Shown piece by piece: positions 6,120 through 13,561 of a stretch of 15,293 bases of DNA (position 1 is the first letter of the stretch; each line of letters starts with the position of its first letter). Origin of the DNA: Galactobacter sp. Its GTDB lineage: Bacteria; Actinomycetota; Actinomycetes; Actinomycetales; Micrococcaceae. A program made the translations under genes and the position numbers. Location of the stretch: contig JALAHE010000029.1 in the NCBI GenBank assembly GCA_022712075.1, forward strand, positions 1-15,293, written 5' to 3'. Under the pieces are notes generated by a model. The model was not told where the DNA came from. It worked only from the letters and a program-made list of their open reading frames with translations, and ran no database searches.

Positions 6120-7580
6120 TTAGCGGGCGCGGCGGGCCGTTCCCGAGTAGATGGCGTGGCCGAGCATCTGGGCGGCGAGCGAGTCCTCGTCCACGTCCTG
6201 GTTGGCGGCGTTCACGACGACGCGCCCCTCGCGCATCACCACCACCCGATCCGCCCACTGCATGACCTCGGAGAGATCGGCCGTCAGCACAACCACGGCG
6301 GCGCCCTGCGAGGCCATGCTGCGCAGCACCTCGAAGACCGTGCCCCGCGAGACCACGTCGATGCCGCGCGTGGGGTGCACCAGCACGAGGAGCTCGTGGC
6401 CGGCCTCCATGCGCCGCACGAGCGCCGACTTCTGGCGATCGCCGCCGGAGAGCGCCTCGACGCCCTGCTTGATGTCGGTGGTGCTGATGCGCAGCTCTTT
6501 GACGAGCTCGATCATGCGGCGGGCGCGGCGAATCTCGCCCTGCAGGTTGCCTGCCTTGCCCGCCTGGTCGACGAGCCGGCCCTCGTCCTCGTCGAACTGG
6601 TCGGGAAGGTAGCCGATGCCGAGGGCGTCGGCGCCCTTCAGGAAGTCGAGCGGCCAGCCCTCGCGCAGCACCGTGCCGCTGTCGACCATGCGCTGGGCGC
6701 CGAGCACCTCGGCGACCTCGCGGGCGCCGGAGCGCGGCGCGCCAATCAGCGCCGTGATCTGGCCGCGGGAGAACTGCAATGACACATCGTCGAAGGCGTC
6801 CTTGACGCCCGCGGAGACGAGCTCGATCGCCGGGGCAGCGCCGGACACCGGGGCGAGCGGGTCGGGGCGCGTTGGCTCCTTGTGGTCCGCGTCGAGGAGG
6901 CGGGCCAGATCGTGGATGTTCGTGTTGCGGGCGCTGCGGGCGCCGGTGATCTTGCCGTTGTTCAGCAGCACCACGCGGTCGGCGATGGAGAGCAGCTCGT
7001 CCAGGCGGTGCGTGATGTAGAGGACGCCGCGGCCCTGGCGGACCAGCTCGCGCATGACGTGGTGGAGCACGGCGATCTCGTGATCCGCCAGCGTGGCCGC
7101 CACCTCATCCATGATGACGAACTGGGCCTCCTCCGCGAGCATGCGGGTGACCTCCACGAGGGCCTGCGTGCCGCGGTCGAGGTCGCCGATGCGCGCGTCG
7201 ACGTCCAGGTCGACGCCGGCCTCCTGGACCAGCTCAAGGGCGCGCTCGCGCAGCTCCTTGTGGCTCTGACCGGCGCGGAAGGTGTTGGCGAAGAGCACCT
7301 CGGTGACCCGCTTGGTGGGATCCGGCGCGAAGTTCTGCACGATGAGGCCGATCCCGGCCGCCTGCGCCGCGGCGGGCGAATCCGGTTCGAAGCGCTCGCC
7401 CGCGAGCAGGCGTTCGCCCGTGCTCGGCTGGATCATCCCGGCGAGCACGCCCACGAGCGTCGACTTGCCGGCGCCGTTCATCCCGATGAGGCCGACGACC
7501 TCGCCGTGCCCGACCCCTAGGTCGACGCGATCCAACACCTTCTTGTGGCCATACGACACCGAAATGTTGGTGGTGGTCAT
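6120..7580 (-). CDS. Orphan sugar-type ABC transporter ATPase with two nucleotide-binding domains, the second degenerate
   Basis: 486 residues from ATG 7578-7580 (an upstream in-frame GTG at 7592 would add four). The architecture is that of RbsA/MglA-type carbohydrate or nucleoside importers: two fused ABC domains. Domain 1 has Walker A GMNGAGKST (residues 33-41) and Walker B FVIMDEVAATL, but its signature is weak (LDRGTQALVE in place of LSxGQ). Domain 2 has a lysine-less Walker A, GAPRSGARE, as is normal for this family, and a good signature LSGGDRQKSAL. Its Walker B reads LLVLVHPTRGID, where the family has LILDEPTRG, so both acidic residues are lost. No permease or binding-protein gene is adjacent, so the substrate is unknown. 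The ATG fits the family N-terminus; GGAAAG lies 4 nt before it. Confidence 0.85.
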   Translation of the reverse strand: MTTTNISVSYGHKKVLDRVDLGVGHGEVVGLIGMNGAGKSTLVGVLAGMIQPSTGERLLAGERFEPDSPAAAQAAGIGLIVQNFAPDPTKRVTEVLFANTFRAGQSHKELRERALELVQEAGVDLDVDARIGDLDRGTQALVEVTRMLAEEAQFVIMDEVAATLADHEIAVLHHVMRELVRQGRGVLYITHRLDELLSIADRVVLLNNGKITGARSARNTNIHDLARLLDADHKEPTRPDPLAPVSGAAPAIELVSAGVKDAFDDVSLQFSRGQITALIGAPRSGAREVAEVLGAQRMVDSGTVLREGWPLDFLKGADALGIGYLPDQFDEDEGRLVDQAGKAGNLQGEIRRARRMIELVKELRISTTDIKQGVEALSGGDRQKSALVRRMEAGHELLVLVHPTRGIDVVSRGTVFEVLRSMASQGAAVVVLTADLSEVMQWADRVVVMREGRVVVNAANQDVDEDSLAAQMLGHAIYSGTARRAR

Positions 7581-7628
7581 GAGGCTTTCCACGTTCGTCC
7601 CCCCGGATCACGTGCTCTTTGACAGGTT

Positions 7629-7644
7629 GGTGACAGCTGTCACA
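7629..7644. promoter_or_regulatory. Crp/GlxR-like operator upstream of the ABC ATPase gene
   Basis: GGTGACAGCTGTCACA matches the actinobacterial Crp/GlxR consensus TGTGA-N6-TCACA at 9 of its 10 fixed positions; the inner 14 bases (7630-7643) are a perfect palindrome. It lies just downstream of a minus-strand -10 candidate (7654-7659), a position that would suit repression. Binding is inferred. Confidence 0.5.
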
Positions 7645-7653
7645 CGGCGTGAG

Positions 7654-7660
7654 ATTATCA
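7654..7660 (-). promoter_or_regulatory. Candidate -10 element for the ABC ATPase gene
   Basis: The minus strand reads TGATAAT here, close to the TATAAT consensus and the only AT-rich hexamer in an otherwise GC-saturated stretch. A start near 7646 would give a leader of about 65 nt containing the palindrome at 7630-7643. No good -35 is visible. Confidence 0.35.
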
Positions 7661-7680
7661 CGCGCGGCGCCCGCGCGCGC

Positions 7681-7720
7681 GTGGGGCCCCTTCCGCACTG
7701 CTGTGCAGAAGGGGCCCCAC
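7681..7720 (-). terminator. Terminator hairpin after pckG
   Basis: A perfect 13-bp outer stem (7681-7693 with 7708-7720), then one C/A mismatch and a 4-bp inner stem (7695-7698 with 7703-7706) with loop TGCT. It lies 20 nt beyond the pckG stop. It has no U-tract; the sequence beyond is an alternating CG run. Confidence 0.65.
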
Positions 7721-7740
7721 GGCGTTTGAGGTGGTGCGGA

Positions 7741-9579
<1,839 letters not shown>

Positions 9580-9587
9580 TGAACAAT

Positions 9588-9593
9588 CCCTCC
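9588..9593 (-). promoter_or_regulatory. Ribosome binding site of pckG
   Basis: GGAGGG on the minus strand, 8 nt before the ATG at 9579. It is a strong site and confirms the start. Confidence 0.75.
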
Positions 9594-9614
9594 ATTGGGT
9601 TCGTCGGTGGATCG

Positions 9615-9620
9615 ATCGTA
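9615..9620 (-). promoter_or_regulatory. Candidate -10 element of pckG
   Basis: TACGAT on the minus strand fits TAnnnT and would give a leader of about 30 nt that includes the ribosome binding site. There is no recognisable -35, so other starts further upstream, nearer the Crp-type site, remain possible. Confidence 0.3.
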
Positions 9621-9702
9621 GGGCCGGGGCCTGGGCGGCCGCTGACCGGTGATGCGAGCCGGATCACAGGAAGCGAGGCCGGTGAGACATCTCCGGATCA
9701 AC

Positions 9703-9712
9703 TTCCGCGGAA
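9703..9712. repeat. Perfect 10-bp palindrome in the pckG upstream region
   Basis: TTCCGCGGAA lies 123 nt upstream of the pckG start, between the Crp-type site and the gene. It is a possible regulator site with weak support on its own. Confidence 0.25.
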
Positions 9713-9737
9713 TCACGCAGAAGTTCAGCGAGTCTTG

Positions 9738-9753
9738 TGTGACTAAGGTCACA
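9738..9753. promoter_or_regulatory. Crp/GlxR-consensus operator upstream of pckG
   Basis: TGTGACTAAGGTCACA matches TGTGA-N6-TCACA, the consensus of actinobacterial cAMP-receptor-type regulators, at every fixed position. It sits in the region between pckG and the divergent tRNA-Arg gene, 158 nt before the pckG start. Regulation of pckG is the natural inference for a gluconeogenic gene, but the distance to the gene is unusual. Confidence 0.65.
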
Positions 9754-9765
9754 TATACCGGTATA
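9754..9765. repeat. Perfect 12-bp palindrome abutting the Crp-type site
   Basis: TATACCGGTATA starts on the base after the Crp-type palindrome ends. Its AT-rich arms stand out from the surroundings. It may be a second operator or contain a -10 element on either strand. Confidence 0.4.
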
Positions 9766-9814
9766 GGTGAGCGTGGTTCGCGCCGCGTCATCTCGCGCGA
9801 GGGGAGCCCCCGAT

Positions 9815-9844
9815 TTGGCCCCCGAGCGACCGAGCATGTAAGGT
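9815..9844 (+). promoter_or_regulatory. Candidate promoter of tRNA-Arg
   Basis: TTGGCC (9815-9820) and TAAGGT (9839-9844) are 18 nt apart, with a TG two bases before the -10. A start near 9851 would leave a 36-nt 5' leader before the tRNA. The -35 match is only partial. Confidence 0.35.
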
Positions 9845-9886
9845 TGATCGAGGTCGAGCAACCGCCACGGCGGAAGCAAAGATCAT

Positions 9887-9963
<77 letters not shown>

Positions 9964-9965
9964 AG

Positions 9966-9995
9966 AAAAGGCCGGTCCTCACGGACCGGCCTTTT
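9966..9995 (+). terminator. Rho-independent terminator of tRNA-Arg
   Basis: A perfect 13-bp stem (9966-9978 with 9983-9995), loop TCAC, ending in TTTTGCTTT. The stem begins 3 nt after the CCA. Its A-run and T-run make it able to act in both directions. Confidence 0.85.
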
Positions 9996-10110
9996 GCTTT
10001 GCCGTCGCTCAGGCGAGGCGGTCGCCCCACCTCAGCCCACGACGTCGGGCGCTTGGGTTTGAGCCCTCGGCCACTCAGCGGTGGCCGGGTCCGCGGCGGT
10101 GTGCCAAGAC

Positions 10111-10815
10111 TCAGACCGACCCGGTCTCTCCCCCTCCGCTCCCGACCAGCTCCCAGATCCGCTCGGCCAGGCGGTCCGGATGGATGCGCGGAAGAACCTC
10201 CTCGGCCACGCCCTCGAAGTCCCCGGCATCGAACAATCGTGCCGCGGCGCTGCCGTCGATGACCTCGGGTATCACGAGGCTCGTCACGGCGACCCCGTGG
10301 GCGGCGTGCCTCGCGGCGAGAGCCAGCAGGTAGTGCCGCATGGCCGCTTACGGCACGGCGGTGCTGGCAAGCTCCGGGACGGGCTCCACCGCCCCGATAC
10401 TCTGGGTGACGATGAAGGCCCCGTTCCCTCGCACCGCCATCTGCGGCACCACCACGTGTGCCACCTCGAGCGGGGAGAGCAGCTGCAACGGAAGCCACTC
10501 GAGGAGCGTCGCTGCGTCGAGACGATCCGCGTCGACCAGCCGTCGATGCACGTCGCCGGGGGACCAGAGCACGGCGTCCGGCAGGCCCACTGCGACCGTG
10601 ATGTGCGAGAGCGCGAGGACCGCCTGCGCCGGATCGGCCAGATCTGCCTCGTAGGTGCTGACCGTGGAGCCCCGAGCGCGCAGCTCGGCGGCAAGGTTCT
10701 CCAGCGTGCTGGCGGTGCGTCCGACCAGCGCGAGTTCGTAGCCTTCGTGGGCGAAGCGCAGGGCGGTTGACCGGCCCAAAGCGGGGCCGGCTCCAAAGAT
10801 GGCGAGGGCGGGCAT
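10111..10815 (-). pseudogene. Short-chain dehydrogenase interrupted by an in-frame TAA
   Basis: From ATG 10813-10815 (GGAGG 6 nt upstream) the frame encodes a Rossmann-fold short-chain dehydrogenase: MPALAIFGAGPALGRSTA nucleotide-binding N-terminus, then EADLADPAQ near the usual Asp position, and FIVTQSIGA with the catalytic-type Ser139. A TAA at 10348-10350 stops translation at codon 156. The same frame then continues for 78 codons (AAMRHYLLALAARHAAHGV and onward) as the expected C-terminal half to a TGA at 10111. The total of 234 codons is near normal family length. By spacing from Ser139 (S-x12-Y-x3-K), the Tyr column holds Thr152 and the Lys column holds the stop. The second half has an ATG at 10341 but no ribosome binding site. 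Nonsense pseudogene, sequencing error, or an atypical family member that has lost its end. Confidence 0.75.
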
Positions 10816-10829
10816 GGGAATCCTCCGTT

Positions 10830-10857
10830 CGGTGGTGGGAGGGTGCGAGCACCACCG
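10830..10857. repeat. 8-bp inverted repeat in the leader of the dehydrogenase gene
   Basis: CGGTGGTG (10830-10837) and CACCACCG (10850-10857) are separated by 12 nt, in the 79-nt gap between the phosphatase and the dehydrogenase. A minus-strand TACGGT (10854-10859) overlaps its edge and may be a -10. The repeat could be an operator, or a leader hairpin ending about 5 nt before the GGAGG. Confidence 0.35.
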
Positions 10858-10894
10858 TACGCTCCCGCCGGAGGGTGGCCCCGACGGGCCGAAG

Positions 10895-11425
10895 CTAGTC
10901 GCGCGGGGGCACGAGGAACTCGAGGAGCCTGGCGTCGCGTCCGTCGAGGGTGGCCCACTCCCCCGGCACCTCAAACACTGCAAGGCCCGCCGTTGGATAA
11001 TCCCAGGACGCCTCGGTGATGGCCTCGGCGTCGGAATCCGGGCTCGCGAGGCGCAGCACCACCTCCTGCACGGCCGGCTGGTGCGCCACCACGATGAGCG
11101 TCGAGACCGTTTCGGGGGTCTCGTTGATGCTCGTCAGCACGCGCGAGGCCGGGGCGTCGTAGAGCCGCTCATCCAGGTAGGCGCTCGGGGCGTCTTCGCC
11201 GAGCCGCGAGGCGACCCAGGCGTAGGTGGCGCGGGTGCGCCGCGCGTCGGAGACCAGCGCGCCGTCCGGCAGCAGTTCGCCGCGCCGGGCCAGCAGGTCC
11301 CCGATCCAGCGCGACTGCGCCCCTCCGCGCTCCGTCAGGCCGCGCTCGCGGTCCGGCGTCCCCCAGGGCGCCTCCGCCTTGGCGTGACGCAGGATCAGGA
11401 GCGTGTGGCGCGCGGGACTGGGCAT
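10895..11425 (-). CDS. SixA-like histidine phosphatase family protein
   Basis: 176 residues of the histidine phosphatase (phosphoglycerate-mutase-like) superfamily, resembling SixA phosphohistidine phosphatases in size and motifs. LILRHAKAE (10-18) carries the RH(A) motif with the phospho-accepting His14. SDARRTRAT (59-67) supplies the phosphate-binding arginine. VVAHQPAVQE (112-121) carries the second catalytic His115. LTERGGAQS is the conserved 'L-T-x-x-G' element after the first motif. The substrate is not predictable; SixA removes phosphate from histidine phosphotransfer proteins, but other members act on small molecules. It is cytosolic, with no signal peptide. ATG 11423-11425 lacks a ribosome binding site but has TAGACT ending 6 nt upstream. 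The stop TAG is followed by a small hairpin (10877-10890). Confidence 0.88.
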   Translation of the reverse strand: MPSPARHTLLILRHAKAEAPWGTPDRERGLTERGGAQSRWIGDLLARRGELLPDGALVSDARRTRATYAWVASRLGEDAPSAYLDERLYDAPASRVLTSINETPETVSTLIVVAHQPAVQEVVLRLASPDSDAEAITEASWDYPTAGLAVFEVPGEWATLDGRDARLLEFLVPPRD

Positions 11426-11431
11426 GGTTCA

Positions 11432-11437
11432 AGTCTA
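11432..11437 (-). promoter_or_regulatory. -10-like hexamer for a leaderless transcript of the SixA-like gene
   Basis: TAGACT on the minus strand ends 6 nt (TGAACC) before the ATG, and no purine-rich ribosome binding site is present. This is the cleanest of the four leaderless candidates here. Confidence 0.5.
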
Positions 11438-11456
11438 CGAAACCGTCAGCGAACGC

Positions 11457-11495
11457 CACGGGCCCCGCCCGGCGTGAAGCCGAGCGGGGCCCGTG
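11457..11495 (-). terminator. Terminator hairpin after the receiver-less winged-helix gene
   Basis: A perfect 12-bp stem (11457-11468 with 11484-11495). The 15-nt loop holds a further GGC/GCC pairing. It lies 28 nt beyond the stop at 11523 and has no U-tract. With the next hairpin it separates this gene from the SixA-like gene's promoter. Confidence 0.6.
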
Positions 11496-11499
11496 AAGA

Positions 11500-11517
11500 T
11501 CCGGGGGCGTCCCCGGA
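11500..11517 (-). terminator. Second small hairpin after the winged-helix gene
   Basis: TCCGGGG (11500-11506) pairs with CCCCGGA (11511-11517) around a 4-nt loop, 5 nt after the stop codon. It is probably part of a tandem termination region with the hairpin at 11457-11495. Confidence 0.4.
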
Positions 11518-11522
11518 CAGCA

Positions 11523-12317
11523 TCAGATGGAGTACTCCGGGGCGGCCCAGACGGTGACCTCGGGGTGCTCGTAGAAGCGGTAGCCCTGGCCGCGCACGGT
11601 GCGCACCGTGTTGGAGAGGCGGCCGAGCTTGGCGCGGAGGCGACGGATGTGAACGTCGATGGTGCGCTCGTTCGGGATCTCGTCGGCACCCTTCCACAGG
11701 TTCTCGAGGAGCTCCTCGCGACCGACGGTGCGCGTGCCGTTCTCCACGAGGTAGTTCAGGAGCTCGAACTCCTTGTAGGTCAGGTTCACGACCTCGCCGT
11801 CCAGCTGCACCTCGCGGCGGGAGAGATCGATCAGCACGCCCGAGGCGGCCGGCGCGTGCTGCGACTGGCGCTGGAAGGTGCGCGGGGCGCGGGAGACCGT
11901 GGGGTCACCGAGGGCCTGGCGGACGACCTCGAGGTCGGCGCCCGGGGCGCCGGCGGCGGCCAGCGCCACGGCGGCGTGCGTCTGGGCCTCGGGGGCCAGG
12001 GTCTGCAGGAAGCCGCGCACCTGGGTGGCGAGCTTCGTGAGCGAGGTGCCGGCGGCGGCGGCGGCCGCCTCATCCAGGCCCACATAGAGGACAAAGCCGC
12101 GGGCCTTGGTATCCCCCACGCGCTCCGGACCGGGGCGAGACTGGCTCAGCACGGCGGCCGGGCCGGCCTGCTGCGTGCGGGCGGTGACCTCGGGAGATAT
12201 GGGCGTGACGCCCATCCCTGCGGCCTGCTGCTGCCAAGCGGCCTGACGGCGAGCGGCAGCCGCTCGGGTCTGCGCGTTGCGGACGGAGATGTGGACGTAT
12301 CCGGCGTTCGTGCTCAT
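11523..12317 (-). CDS. OmpR/PhoB-type winged-helix DNA-binding protein lacking a receiver domain
   Basis: 264 residues. The C-terminal domain (about 158-250) is a clear OmpR/PhoB effector: IDLSRREVQLDGEVVNLTYK, KEFELLNYLVENG, LLENLWKG, recognition helix ERTIDVHIRRLRAKLG (217-232), and wing VRTVRGQGYRF. The N-terminal 157 residues are not a receiver: there is no DD pair, no phospho-acceptor Asp after a hydrophobic strand, and no TKPF. They contain an Ala/Gln-rich helical segment (14-35), a Pro/Arg-rich linker, and a compact segment GFVLYVGLDEAAAAAAGTSL to about residue 140 that I do not recognise. It is probably a transcription regulator controlled by ligand, partner or abundance rather than phosphorylation. 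ATG 12317 has GAGG 7 nt upstream. It is divergent from the response regulator across a 500-bp gap. Confidence 0.88.
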   Translation of the reverse strand: MSTNAGYVHISVRNAQTRAAAARRQAAWQQQAAGMGVTPISPEVTARTQQAGPAAVLSQSRPGPERVGDTKARGFVLYVGLDEAAAAAAGTSLTKLATQVRGFLQTLAPEAQTHAAVALAAAGAPGADLEVVRQALGDPTVSRAPRTFQRQSQHAPAASGVLIDLSRREVQLDGEVVNLTYKEFELLNYLVENGTRTVGREELLENLWKGADEIPNERTIDVHIRRLRAKLGRLSNTVRTVRGQGYRFYEHPEVTVWAAPEYSI

Positions 12318-12511
12318 GCTGCTACCTCAGGGGATCAGGGTGCCTTGCGGCGTCGAATGGGGCGGGTCAGCCGCGCTCACTGCGCGGCGTGTGCATTCGA
12401 CAGCGGCGACCATCGCGGGCGGGGCCTCCCGTGATCGATGGCGTCGTGTGCTGCTTCACACGTGTCATCATGCGCGTAATAAAGCGTCCACGCAAGGGTG
12501 CATTATGCATT

Positions 12512-12530
12512 TGTCTCACATGATGAGACA
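12512..12530. repeat. Perfect 7-5-7 inverted repeat, candidate operator
   Basis: TGTCTCA-CATGA-TGAGACA lies about 195 nt upstream of the receiver-less winged-helix gene. It sits next to TGCATTATGCA, which on the minus strand offers a CATAAT -10-like element. The binding protein is unknown. Confidence 0.4.
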
Positions 12531-12542
12531 TGAGCCGCCGTT

Positions 12543-12558
12543 TGTGACACAGGCCACA
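12543..12558. promoter_or_regulatory. Crp/GlxR-like site, one mismatch
   Basis: TGTGACACAGGCCACA matches TGTGA-N6-TCACA except for one base in the right half. It lies 226 nt from the minus-strand winged-helix start and 260 nt from the response-regulator start. Confidence 0.35.
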
Positions 12559-12722
12559 TTTGGCGGGGTTTATGAAGGATCGGCTTGATATCGCCCCGGA
12601 TATGCCTTTCTGAACGCTCGGACAGCCCTTCTTACCAACCCATGAGTAACTTCTCCATCCAGAGAATTCCCAGCCTTCAGCGCATATTCATGCAGTGCAC
12701 CGAATATCCACGCCGCCATGTC

Positions 12723-12751
12723 TTGACTCCCGGCGACCCCTCGTGTAACGC
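12723..12751 (+). promoter_or_regulatory. Candidate promoter of the two-component operon
   Basis: TTGACT (12723-12728), a 17-nt spacer, and TAACGC (12746-12751). The -35 is near consensus; the -10 lacks the final T. A start near 12758 gives a leader of about 60 nt. Confidence 0.4.
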
Positions 12752-12803
12752 ATGACACATAGCCCGCTCACAGCATCGTGACAGGATGACCCCACGTCCC
12801 ACA

Positions 12804-12810
12804 GAGAAGG
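12804..12810 (+). promoter_or_regulatory. Ribosome binding site of the response regulator gene
   Basis: GAGAAGG, 7 nt before the ATG at 12818. It supports this start over internal ones. Confidence 0.65.
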
Positions 12811-12817
12811 TGAATCC

Positions 12818-13561
12818 ATGAGCACCTCCCGATTCTCCCCGCAGCAACTGCCCCGCCTCGAACACCCGGATGGCTCCCCCATCCGCGCCCTCGTCGTGGA
12901 CGACGAGCCCTCGCTGGCCGAATTGGTCGGCATGGGCACCCGCATGCTGGGCTGGGACGTGACCGTGGCACACGAGGGCCAGGAGGCCGTCCGGCAGGCC
13001 CGAGCCATCACGCCCGATGTCCTGGTCCTCGACTGGATGCTTCCCGGCATCGAGGGGCCCGAGGTGCTGCGCCGCGTGCGGGCCTTCCTCCCCGACGTTC
13101 CGGCCCTCTTCCTGACGGCAAAGGACACAGTTGACGATCGAATCGAAGGCCTGGCGGCCGGCGGCGACGACTACGTCACCAAACCCTTCAGCCTCGAGGA
13201 GGTGCTCCTTCGCCTGCATCGCCTGGTGCAGCGTTCCGGCGCCGCCACCGCCGACGAGGCCGAGCTCGTCATCGGCGATCTCACCCTCAACACCGACTCC
13301 CGCGAAGTCACCCGCGCCGGCGATGCCGTCCAGCTCACGGCCACCGAATTCGATCTGCTGCGCTACCTCATGGAGAACGCGCGCCGGGTGGTCTCCAAGC
13401 CGCAGATCCTGGATGCCGTGTGGAACTACGACTTCGGCGGCCAGGCCAACATCGTGGAGCTCTACGTCTCCTACCTGCGCAAGAAGATCGACGTGGGCCG
13501 CGAGCCCATGATCCACACGGTGCGCGGCGCCGGCTACGTCCTGAAGCCGGCCTCGGCGTGA
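12818..13561 (+). CDS. OmpR/PhoB-family response regulator
   Basis: 247 residues. The N-terminal 22 residues are extra to the receiver domain. The receiver (about 22-136) has the acidic pair Asp28-Asp29 in ALVVDDEPSL, the phospho-acceptor Asp72 in LVLDWMLPG, Thr100 in LFLTAKD, and Lys122 in YVTKPFS, so it should be phosphorylatable. The C-terminal winged helix (about 150-245) shows LTATEFDLLRYLMENARRVVSKPQIL in two parts, recognition helix NIVELYVSYLRKKID, and wing IHTVRGAGYVLK. It resembles actinobacterial regulators of the TrcR/TcrX type, but the exact orthologue is not clear. It is the first gene of an operon: the downstream kinase start overlaps its stop by 4 nt (GTGA). It is likely activated by that kinase and may bind dyads in its own upstream region. 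Confidence 0.95.
   Translation: MSTSRFSPQQLPRLEHPDGSPIRALVVDDEPSLAELVGMGTRMLGWDVTVAHEGQEAVRQARAITPDVLVLDWMLPGIEGPEVLRRVRAFLPDVPALFLTAKDTVDDRIEGLAAGGDDYVTKPFSLEEVLLRLHRLVQRSGAATADEAELVIGDLTLNTDSREVTRAGDAVQLTATEFDLLRYLMENARRVVSKPQILDAVWNYDFGGQANIVELYVSYLRKKIDVGREPMIHTVRGAGYVLKPASA

Larger units (their letters stand above)
12318..12817. promoter_or_regulatory. 500-bp divergent regulatory region, AT-richer than its surroundings
   Basis: There is no credible gene here. A 62-codon minus-strand frame at 12570-12758 uses AGA, ATA and AGG codons unlike the neighbours and has no ribosome binding site. The region holds a 7-5-7 inverted repeat (12512-12530), a 5-1-5 repeat TGCATTATGCA (12499-12509), a Crp-like site (12543-12558), an ATATTC/GAATAT dyad (12684-12689 and 12702-12707), and a promoter candidate for the response regulator (12723-12751). 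The length and density of dyads suggest multi-input control of one or both divergent regulators. Confidence 0.5.

Noticed and set aside
7661..7682. Alternating CG run as a Z-DNA-forming element
   Set aside because: Such runs are common by chance at this base composition, and nothing else supports a function.
10348..10350. Stop-codon readthrough or recoding in the dehydrogenase
   Set aside because: TAA is not the selenocysteine (TGA) or pyrrolysine (TAG) codon, and no recoding structure is apparent. Mutation or sequence error is simpler.
12570..12758. A 62-codon minus-strand frame in the divergent regulatory region
   Set aside because: It has no ribosome binding site and uses AGA, AGG, ATA and ACT codons unlike every other gene here. 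It more likely lies in non-coding DNA.
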